DNA of 64,000 nt. Origin: JAAYLC01 sp035654795 (GTDB lineage: Bacteria; Bacteroidota; Bacteroidia; Flavobacteriales; Flavobacteriaceae). Of this stretch, positions 57,867 to 64,000 are shown piece by piece. The notes beneath the pieces are model-generated. The model saw only the letters and a list, made by a program, of their open reading frames with translations. It was not told the DNA's origin and did no database searches. Within the stretch, counting starts at the first letter, position 1. Each line of letters opens with the position of its first letter. The stretch is from NCBI GenBank assembly GCA_035654795.1, contig DASRWC010000011.1, positions 1 through 64,000 of the forward strand, given 5' to 3'. The position numbers and the translations under genes are program-made.

Positions 57867-57913
57867 ACGACTTTTTGGCAGCAAAATCCTTTTTCTGCCT
57901 GACTTTTTGACAA
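57867..57913. promoter_or_regulatory. Two direct-repeat elements upstream of hsp20
   Basis: On the minus strand CTGCCAAAAAGTCGT (57867-57881) and TTGTCAAAAAGTCAG (57899-57913) are direct repeats with 32-bp spacing, about three helical turns. They fit YTGYCAA-N3-GTC, which the dnaK upstream element (7466-7480) also fits. Confidence 0.45.
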
Positions 57914-57954
57914 AGAACTTCTAAATGACTGTGCAAATAGAAATAATTTTTGAA

Positions 57955-57985
57955 AAAAGAAAGCTTCGGAATTTCTTCCGAAGCT
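57955..57985 (-). terminator. sucC terminator
   Basis: AGCTTCGGAA (57962-57971) pairs with TTCCGAAGCT (57976-57985), a perfect 10-bp stem with a TTTC loop. On the minus strand a T-rich tail (TTCTTTTTTC) follows. Confidence 0.9.
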
Positions 57986-58006
57986 GGATTCTTTCTATGA
58001 GTTTAT

Positions 58007-59197
58007 CTATGCAAGAACTTCTTTCACCTTGTCGGCAGCTTCCTGGAACTCAACGGCACTGTGTACATCCAAACCGCTTTCATCAATCATTTTCTTTGCA
58101 ATATCTGCATTCGTTCCTTGAAGTCTGACAATAATAGGAACATTGATGTTCCCAATGTTTTTGTAGGCGTCAATCACTCCTTGCGCCACGCGATCACAAC
58201 GCACAATTCCTCCAAAAATATTTATTAGGATGGCTTTTACGTTTGGATCTTTTAAAATAAGATGGAAAGCAGCCTCTACACGTTCCGCATCAGCTGTTCC
58301 CCCCACGTCTAGAAAGTTGGCAGGCTCTCCTCCGGCTTGTTTGATTAAATCCATGGTAGCCATTGCGAGTCCGGCACCGTTTACCATACAACCTACGTTT
58401 CCATCCAGATCTACATAGTTAAGACCTTTTTCTCCGGCTTCTACTTCAATAGGATTTTCTTCCCTTTTGTCTCTCATAGCTTGATAATCTTTATGACGGA
58501 ACAGTGCGTTATCGTCTATGGTTACCTTGGCGTCAACAGCAATGATTTTATCATCACTGGTTTTTAACACCGGGTTGATTTCAAAAAGGGATGAATCAGA
58601 TTCGGTATAGGCTTTATAAAGCGCTTTTACGAATTTCACCATTTCTTTGTATGCAGTACCTGAAAGACCAAGGTTGAAAGCAATACGTTGTGCTTGGAAG
58701 TTTGCTAATCCTACAGCGGGATCGATTTCTTCGGTAAAAATAAGATGAGGAGTCTCTTCGGCTACAGTTTCAATATCCATTCCTCCTTCAGTGGAGTACA
58801 TAATCATGTTTCTGCCGGTGCTTCTATTTAACAGTACGCTCATATAGAATTCCGCAGTTTCGCTTTCTCCCGGATAGTATACATCTTCTGCTACCAATAC
58901 TTGATGCACTTTCTTTCCTTCGGCTGAAGTTTGGGGTGTTATCAAGTTCATACCGATAATTTGAGAAGCAATATTTTTAACGTCGTCAAGGTTTTTGGCC
59001 AGTTTTACTCCGCCACCTTTTCCACGTCCTCCGGCATGAACCTGTGCTTTGATTACATGCCATCCGGTTCCGGTTTGCTCAGTTAATTTCTTGGCTGCTT
59101 CTACGGCTTCTTCGGGGGTTGTTGCAACAATTCCTCGTTGTACTTGAACGCCAAAGCTGCTCAATATTTCTTTTCCTTGATATTCGTGTAAGTTCAT
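58007..59197 (-). CDS. sucC: Succinate--CoA ligase (ADP-forming) beta subunit
   Basis: 396 residues. TCA-cycle enzyme making ATP from succinyl-CoA; the beta subunit holds the ATP-grasp nucleotide site. Visible: M-N-L-H-E-Y-Q-G-K-E-I-L at the start, G-G-R-G-K-G-G-G-V-K-L-A near residue 53, E-I-N-P-V-L near 202, and C-terminal ligase blocks L-D-V-G-G-T-A and N-I-F-G-G-I-V-R-C-D. sucD is not next to it. Possible -7 element TATTTTTG on the minus strand at 59251-59258. Confidence 0.97.
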   Translation of the reverse strand: MNLHEYQGKEILSSFGVQVQRGIVATTPEEAVEAAKKLTEQTGTGWHVIKAQVHAGGRGKGGGVKLAKNLDDVKNIASQIIGMNLITPQTSAEGKKVHQVLVAEDVYYPGESETAEFYMSVLLNRSTGRNMIMYSTEGGMDIETVAEETPHLIFTEEIDPAVGLANFQAQRIAFNLGLSGTAYKEMVKFVKALYKAYTESDSSLFEINPVLKTSDDKIIAVDAKVTIDDNALFRHKDYQAMRDKREENPIEVEAGEKGLNYVDLDGNVGCMVNGAGLAMATMDLIKQAGGEPANFLDVGGTADAERVEAAFHLILKDPNVKAILINIFGGIVRCDRVAQGVIDAYKNIGNINVPIIVRLQGTNADIAKKMIDESGLDVHSAVEFQEAADKVKEVLA

Positions 59198-59250
59198 AAT
59201 AAGAGTTTGAAATTCCTGCCTTCCGGCGTTAGAAAATGATTATTGGAATG

Positions 59251-59258
59251 CAAAAATA
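59251..59258 (-). promoter_or_regulatory. sucC -7 promoter element
   Basis: On the minus strand TATTTTTG matches TAnnTTTG 54 bp before the sucC ATG. The rest of the 314-bp gap to the cold-shock gene (59198-59511) holds only the elements listed here. Confidence 0.45.
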
Positions 59259-59472
59259 ACAAATGTTCAACGATTGGGCTAAGATTTTTTAACATGAGCA
59301 GCGAATTAAGCAGACATAATTAACGAAAGTTGAATCATTGAAATTAGATGACATTTTTGGCGGAATAGAAAAATTACACTTTTCTAACAATTGGCAAGAG
59401 TGATTAAAATTTTTTCAAAAAGGAGAGCATAAAAATATTTTTTTAAATAGTTTCCTATTCCATTTATAAGAT

Positions 59473-59480
59473 TATCTTTA
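59473..59480 (+). promoter_or_regulatory. Cold-shock gene -7 promoter element
   Basis: TATCTTTA matches TAnnTTTG except the last base and lies 32 bp before ATG 59512. Confidence 0.4.
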
Positions 59481-59511
59481 CCGCTTATTTCAATTTATAT
59501 TTATTATTACA

Positions 59512-59703
59512 ATGCACAAAGGAAAAGTAAAATTCTTCAACGCCACAAAAGGATTCGGTTTTATAGTTGAAGATGGAGCCAACAAAGAACATTTTGTACA
59601 CGTTACAGGATTAGTGGATGAAATCCGCGAAGGTGACGAAGTAGAATTTGATCTTAAAGAAGGAAAAAAAGGATTAAACGCCGTGAACGTGAGAGTTCTG
59701 TAG
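59512..59703 (+). CDS. Cold-shock domain protein, CspA family
   Basis: 63 residues, a single cold-shock domain. RNP1 is K-G-F-G-F-I and RNP2 is H-F-V-H-V; the N-terminus is the typical G-K-V-K-F-F-N. Binds single-stranded RNA/DNA and melts mRNA structure. The first RNP motifs are intact. Followed by a clear terminator. Confidence 0.95.
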   Translation: MHKGKVKFFNATKGFGFIVEDGANKEHFVHVTGLVDEIREGDEVEFDLKEGKKGLNAVNVRVL

Positions 59704-59728
59704 TTATATACGATCTTTTTAAAGTCAA

Positions 59729-59752
59729 GTCCCGCCATGTGCGGGATTTTTT
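59729..59752 (+). terminator. Cold-shock gene terminator
   Basis: TCCCGC (59730-59735) pairs with GCGGGA (59741-59746) around CATGT, followed by a T6 run. Confidence 0.88.
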
Positions 59753-59766
59753 GATTTTTGACCGAA

Positions 59767-60708
59767 TTAAAGTTTCGCAACTTCTTCTTTGGCGCTGTTA
59801 AATTCAGTAATTATAGCTCTTACTATTTGAGATGCCGGCTTTATATCATGAATTAATCCGGCTACCTGACCAATTTCGAGTTCCCCTTCTTCTAAATTGC
59901 CCTCAAACATACCAAGTTTTGCCCTTGCCCGACCGAGATGCTGTACAAGTTGATCGCGTGTTGGATTAGTGGCATACAGTTCCATAACACTGTCAAAAAA
60001 CTTATTTCGAAGTAGGCGAACAGGAGCCAATTCTTTTAATGTGAGATAGGTATCACCGTCTTCCGCTTCAATAACGGCCTTTTTGAAATTGGGATGTGCG
60101 GAACTTTCTTCAGAAGCTACAAACCGACTCCCAATCTGTACGCCATCTGCACCAAGAACCATGGCTGCTAACATTCCGCGTCCGGTGGCAATTCCTCCGG
60201 CCGCAATTAAAGGAATACTGATTTTTTCTTTGACCATTGGAATTAAGGTAAAAGTAGTAGTTTCCTCCCGACCGTTGTGCCCTCCTGCTTCAAACCCTTC
60301 AGCTACAATGGCGTCCACTCCTGCTTCCTGTGCTTTAAGAGCAAATTTTACACTACTTACAACATGCACCACTGTAATTCCGTGCGCTTTCAATTTTGAA
60401 GTAAAAGTTTTGGGATTTCCTGCCGAGGTAAAGACAATTTTAACTCCTTCCTTAATAATGATATCTATTATCTCTTCAATATTAGGGTAGAGCATCGGAA
60501 CGTTTACACCGAAAGGTTTGTCTGTTGCTTTTTTACACTTTTGGATGTGTTCTAAAAGTACATGCGGATACATGGAGCCGGCGCCAAGAAGACCTAATCC
60601 GCCTGCGTTTGCTACGGCACTTGCCAGACGCCATCCGCTGTTCCAAATCATTCCGGCTTGAATGATGGGATATTCAATGTCGAAAAGTTCAGTAATTCGG
60701 GTTTTCAC
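59767..60708 (-). CDS. Nitronate monooxygenase / 2-nitropropane dioxygenase-like flavoprotein
   Basis: 313 residues, GTG start. FMN-dependent TIM barrel: P-I-I-Q-A-G-M-I-W near residue 14, G-G-L-G-L-L-G near 36, V-F-T-S-A-G-N-P near 91, G-F-E-A-G-G-H-N-G near 138 (a conserved His) and A-A-G-G-I-A-T-G-R near 168 with phosphate-binding glycines. Members oxidise nitronates; some are enoyl-ACP reductase FabK relatives. Start overlaps the stop of the S8 protease by one base (TAGTG). Confidence 0.88.
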   Translation of the reverse strand: MKTRITELFDIEYPIIQAGMIWNSGWRLASAVANAGGLGLLGAGSMYPHVLLEHIQKCKKATDKPFGVNVPMLYPNIEEIIDIIIKEGVKIVFTSAGNPKTFTSKLKAHGITVVHVVSSVKFALKAQEAGVDAIVAEGFEAGGHNGREETTTFTLIPMVKEKISIPLIAAGGIATGRGMLAAMVLGADGVQIGSRFVASEESSAHPNFKKAVIEAEDGDTYLTLKELAPVRLLRNKFFDSVMELYATNPTRDQLVQHLGRARAKLGMFEGNLEEGELEIGQVAGLIHDIKPASQIVRAIITEFNSAKEEVAKL

Positions 60709-62324
60709 TATTTTTTAATTATTTTAAAGCTCGTGGTTTTATTTTCAGAAGTTATGGATACTAAATAGACTCCGGAATTTAGCGAGCTAATATCCACACT
60801 GTTAGCAGTAGGTGAAATCTGCTGCTGCATAAGTTTTTGTCCTAAAATGTTATATAGAGCGAGTTGAGCGACTGTTTTGTTATTTGGAAAAGAAACAAAA
60901 AATCTCGATTCTACAGGATTGGGATAAATGGCAAAAAGCTGTTGTTGCATCTGCACTTCAATTCCAAGTTGCTCTACTCTTGCCAGTGCATCACCAAAAT
61001 CAGGTATTCCATAACCCATTTCATCTGTCGGAGAGGAATATAGACTAGATGACTCTCGTATAATTTGCATGATAACGTTATTTTTTAGATGTGGTGCGGC
61101 TTGCCATAAAGAGGCCACTGCTCCTGCGATAATAGGTCCGCTAAATGATGTTCCATTTGAAAAAGAAACGCTTCCGTATTCATTTATGATCGCTGCACTC
61201 TCTCCTTGAGCCATAACATCAGGCTTAATCCTGCCGTCATAGGTCGGGCCATGAGAACTGAACCATGCCCGCGTTCCGTCTGAATCTACAGCTCCCACTG
61301 TGAAGGATCCCAGAGCATCTGCCGGACTGGTAATATAACCGAAACGGGAACCCTCATTTCCCGCGGAGACAACGTTTAGCATACCTTTTTCAAAAGCAAT
61401 ATTAGACCCTCGGGCTCCCAATGTTGTATGACCGTCTAGATCAGCGTATTGATAATTGTAGGCCGGAACATCAAAATCCAAATATCCCAGAGAAGTATTT
61501 GTTACAAAAACGCCCAGACTGTCTGCACGTTCTAGAGCTTCAACCCACCATGCTTCTTCCACCGGAGATTCTTGTCTGCCATCTTCAGTAATAAATAAAT
61601 AGTAAGATGCCTTAGGAGCCGTTCCAACATATTCCCCATCAATAAACGCCGCGGCAGTGCTTAAGGTAGCCGCACCATGGCTTCCGGTTCCACGCGGATT
61701 TTCAGTGCGATCCACAAAATCATAATACCCTAATAACCTACCTTGGTTTCGCATTTGAAGATAGGCTCTGTTTTGAAGAACATTGGGATAACCATTGTCC
61801 ATAAAAGCTATTGTTATTCCCTGTCCGTCATAATTTTCTTCATGAAGAGCGTTGACTTGAATCATCTCAACCTGATTCCCGGCGTATCCATAATTATAAT
61901 TAGTTCTGTGTTCCGTCTCAACCTCAAATTTGTCTCTTAAAGGTTTTGGCTGAAATCTTCTGTTGAGACTCCTGTCCAAAAACTCAATTTCCCTTACATA
62001 TGACAAATTTGCCAGGCTGTTGATTGCAGAAATACTTCCCCGAACGTAAACCGCATTTAACCATTTTGACTTGGCCAATACGGTAATGCCGCTTCTTGCG
62101 GCAATAGCCGCCTTATAAGTCTCATTTACAGGAACATCTCTTTCGTCTATCAGAATGTTATGCAACGCTTTTCTGTCTAATGATTTCTGAGACAGAATGG
62201 TAATGGGATTTGCCAATGCGTCTGCCACATTTGGTTTGTCTGTAAAGTAAATCAAAGCATCGTTTTGCTGTGCAAGACTACTTACTGATACAAGAATTGC
62301 GATGACGAATAGAATTGGTTTCAT
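60708..62324 (-). CDS. S8 subtilisin-like protease with T9SS sorting domain
   Basis: 538 residues. Signal peptide ending S-L-A-Q. Catalytic triad: Asp in A-F-M-D-N-G-Y (about 176), His in G-S-H-G-A-A-T-L-S-T (about 217), Ser in S-N-G-T-S-F-S-G-P (about 395). From about residue 465 comes a type A C-terminal sorting domain: F-A-I-Y-P-N-P-V then N-I-L-G-Q-K and G-V-Y-L-V-S-I, exporting the enzyme by the type IX system. Typical of Bacteroidota. Confidence 0.95.
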   Translation of the reverse strand: MKPILFVIAILVSVSSLAQQNDALIYFTDKPNVADALANPITILSQKSLDRKALHNILIDERDVPVNETYKAAIAARSGITVLAKSKWLNAVYVRGSISAINSLANLSYVREIEFLDRSLNRRFQPKPLRDKFEVETEHRTNYNYGYAGNQVEMIQVNALHEENYDGQGITIAFMDNGYPNVLQNRAYLQMRNQGRLLGYYDFVDRTENPRGTGSHGAATLSTAAAFIDGEYVGTAPKASYYLFITEDGRQESPVEEAWWVEALERADSLGVFVTNTSLGYLDFDVPAYNYQYADLDGHTTLGARGSNIAFEKGMLNVVSAGNEGSRFGYITSPADALGSFTVGAVDSDGTRAWFSSHGPTYDGRIKPDVMAQGESAAIINEYGSVSFSNGTSFSGPIIAGAVASLWQAAPHLKNNVIMQIIRESSSLYSSPTDEMGYGIPDFGDALARVEQLGIEVQMQQQLFAIYPNPVESRFFVSFPNNKTVAQLALYNILGQKLMQQQISPTANSVDISSLNSGVYLVSITSENKTTSFKIIKK

Positions 62325-62334
62325 ATGTTATGAT

Positions 62335-63531
62335 TTAGGAAATTACCCCGCTTCCCAATAATTCCGAATCCCGATACCAGGCAACAAACTGCCCCTCGGT
62401 TATTGCAGATTGAGGATTTTCAAAGATAACATATAGGCCTGAAACAGTTTGGTATAAAACAGCTTTTTCTAAAGGCTGTCTATAGCGAATGCGCGCCATT
62501 ATATTCATTTCTTCACCTTCCTTCAATCGTAAATCTTCCCGAATCCAATGAACTTCCTCATTTTTCACGAAGAGACCCTTGCGGTATAATCCAGGATGGT
62601 TTTTTCCTTGACCCGTATATATAATATTATTTTCCACATCGGTGTCTAACACAAAAAGCGGCTCTTTTGTGCCACCAACAGCAAGCCCTTTTCTTTGACC
62701 TATGGTAAAATAATGCGCACCGTGATGCATACCTACTTCTTTCCCGTCTTGTAGGGAATATTCAAATTTTGCCGAATAATGTCGAAGCATGTCTTCTTGA
62801 GAATAGAAATCCGGGACACCTACATCATATCTATCAAGTTCAGCAGGCACTTCGATGATCACTCCGTCTTTTGGTGCGAGTTTTTGTTGAAGAAATTCGG
62901 GAAGCCTTACTTTCCCAATAAAACAGAGCCCTTGAGAGTCTCGTTTCTCGGCGGTAACCAATTGTTGCTGAGAAGCTATTTCTCTTACTTCAGACTTCAT
63001 ATATTCTCCAATTGGAAAAAGTGTTTTTGACAATTGATCTTGCGAGAGCTGACAAAGAAAATAGGATTGATCTTTATGCGGATCCTTTCCTGCCAATAAT
63101 CTGTAAATTTCTTTTCCGTCTTTTTCTATAACTGCTTTACGACAGTAATGCCCGGTAGCAACGTAATCAGCACCAAGCCCGAGAGCAATTTTCAAGAAAA
63201 CATCAAACTTGATTTCACGATTGCACAGAACATCGGGATTTGGTGTGCGACCCATCTCATATTCCCGAAACATATAATCTACGATACGTTCTTTATATTC
63301 CTCTGATAAATCTACTGTCTGAAAGGGAATATTTAGTTTCTGAGCTACCAGCATGGCATCATTGCTGTCATCAAGCCACGGACATTCTTTGGAAATTGTA
63401 ACGGAATCGTCATGCCAGTTTTTCATAAAAAGACCAATAACCTCATATCCTTGCTCTTTTAGGAGATATGCGGCCACACTGGAATCCACACCGCCACTCA
63501 ATCCTACAACTACTCTTTTCTTTTTTTCCAT
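62335..63531 (-). CDS. mnmA: tRNA-specific 2-thiouridylase MnmA
   Basis: 398 residues from ATG 63531 (extension to 63546 adds five residues). Thiolates U34 of tRNA Lys, Glu and Gln. PP-loop S-G-G-V-D-S-S at 12-18; catalytic Cys in N-P-D-V-L-C-N-R-E-I-K and the second Cys in S-Q-G-L-C-F-I-G; central domain G-Q-R-K-G-L-A-V; C-terminal beta-barrel with M-A-R-I-R-Y. It has no visible partner gene and a 10-bp gap to the S8 protease. Confidence 0.97.
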   Translation of the reverse strand: MEKKKRVVVGLSGGVDSSVAAYLLKEQGYEVIGLFMKNWHDDSVTISKECPWLDDSNDAMLVAQKLNIPFQTVDLSEEYKERIVDYMFREYEMGRTPNPDVLCNREIKFDVFLKIALGLGADYVATGHYCRKAVIEKDGKEIYRLLAGKDPHKDQSYFLCQLSQDQLSKTLFPIGEYMKSEVREIASQQQLVTAEKRDSQGLCFIGKVRLPEFLQQKLAPKDGVIIEVPAELDRYDVGVPDFYSQEDMLRHYSAKFEYSLQDGKEVGMHHGAHYFTIGQRKGLAVGGTKEPLFVLDTDVENNIIYTGQGKNHPGLYRKGLFVKNEEVHWIREDLRLKEGEEMNIMARIRYRQPLEKAVLYQTVSGLYVIFENPQSAITEGQFVAWYRDSELLGSGVIS

Positions 63532-63610
63532 GCTTAAAAAACTCATTTTTCCTTCAACTTATGAATTTAGAAGAAGGATTCGATAAACCTTACAAAATTA
63601 AAAGATTTAA

Positions 63611-64000
63611 TTAATGCTTCGGGAATTGCTCTTCCCTTACCTCTCCGTTTTCATAATAGCGCCACTTGCCATCTTTCATTCCCTGCTTATACTGACCTTC
63701 AATGAGTTTTTTTCCCTTAGTATCATAATAAACAGCCGGGCCATGAAGCTTCCCGTTCTTGTAAAATAATTTTCTTAAAAGAACTCCTTCTGAAGAATAA
63801 TATTTTTCTTCCCCTTCTTGGATCCCGTTTTTGTAATATTGCTCCTCAGCAATTTTTCCATCAGGATAAAACGTTCTTTTTAGTCCGTGTAATTTGTCTC
63901 TCTCATAATTCTCTTCCGTCATAATCGAAGAGGCATTTTTATGGTAGTATATCCACTTTCCTATATGGATTTTGCCGTCCATTTTTCCTTCGCTGATAAG
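63611..64000 (-). CDS. MORN-repeat (YwqK-like) protein, cut by window edge
   Basis: The frame is open through the window end (L-I-S-E-G-K before the ATG at 63982), so the true start lies outside. 130 residues are visible, built of repeats of about 22-24 residues with the pattern G-x-x-x-Y-Y-x-x-x-G-K-x-x-x-E-x-x-Y, at least five copies, ending K-D-G-K-W-R-Y-Y-E-N-G-E-V. These are the MORN-like repeats of the YwqK family, whose antitoxin label is poorly founded. Function unknown. Confidence 0.85.
   Translation of the reverse strand, partial: LISEGKMDGKIHIGKWIYYHKNASSIMTEENYERDKLHGLKRTFYPDGKIAEEQYYKNGIQEGEEKYYSSEGVLLRKLFYKNGKLHGPAVYYDTKGKKLIEGQYKQGMKDGKWRYYENGEVREEQFPKH

Noticed and set aside
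1..64000. tRNA, rRNA, CRISPR arrays, insertion sequences, prophage or defence islands
   Set aside because: I looked in the longer intergenic gaps (13996-14302, 32842-33036, 45964-46218, 59198-59511) and saw no cloverleaf, repeat-spacer array, transposase or terminal inverted repeat. A tRNAscan and a CRISPR finder would be decisive.

Overview
The window is a low-GC chromosomal segment of a member of the Bacteroidota, most likely the Flavobacteriia. The evidence is: TAnnTTTG-type promoter elements in front of many genes; a C-terminal type IX secretion sorting domain on the S8 protease (60708-62324); a lipoprotein-type clade II nitrous oxide reductase; a CusA-TolC fused efflux pump; and bacterial GH3, DUF4105 and DPP III proteins typical of the phylum. 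I find no rRNA, tRNA, CRISPR array, insertion sequence or prophage. Coding density is high, with many 1-17 bp gene overlaps.

Layout. 1-9.5 kb: end of rimO, several small lipoprotein or membrane genes, a glycosyltransferase/SanA-like pair, uvrB, a membrane-anchored HExxH protein and dnaK. 9.6-13.5 kb: one universal stress protein (USP) gene, a small membrane protein on the other strand, then a three-gene USP operon. 13.5-21.5 kb: a lipoprotein gene, then the nitrous oxide respiration locus: cytochrome c lipoprotein, fasciclin lipoprotein, nosZ, a four-helix membrane protein, nosL, nosD, nosF, nosY. 21.6-32.8 kb: an M23 peptidase, alaS, a frameshifted gene, an erythromycin-esterase-like protein, a second fasciclin protein, pheT, an Lrp/AsnC regulator and an EamA transporter without a normal start codon. 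33.0-37.9 kb: a surface-glycan operon (sulfatase-like, FemAB/GNAT-like, DegT aminotransferase, Wzx flippase). 38.0-44.0 kb: a heavy-metal efflux operon whose inner-membrane pump is fused to its outer-membrane channel. 44.0-46 kb: two DsrE-like periplasmic proteins and a fourth USP. 46-64 kb: housekeeping and envelope genes: typA, a methyltransferase, DUF4105, crcB, DPP III, GH3, rluF, hsp20, sucC, a cold-shock gene, a nitronate monooxygenase-like gene, an S8 protease, mnmA and a MORN-repeat protein.

The most interesting signal is regulatory. Four widely separated promoters carry a Crp/Fnr-type palindrome, TGAT-N4-ATCA or TGAT-N4-GTCA, at exactly the same distance (35 bp, first T to first T) from a TAnnTTTG-like -7 element. 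They lie upstream of USP 9696, USP operon 10861, the nos operon (14303) and USP 45067. A fifth, weaker pair with the same spacing lies further upstream of nos. This geometry places the palindrome centre near -41/-42, the class II FNR activator position. It predicts a low-oxygen regulon joining N2O respiration to a set of tandem-domain USPs.

Other points worth checking are a shared chaperone-promoter motif (dnaK, hsp20), an internal signal peptide between the pump and channel halves of the efflux fusion, and two tandem hairpins after nosZ that may separate expression of the enzyme from that of its maturation genes.
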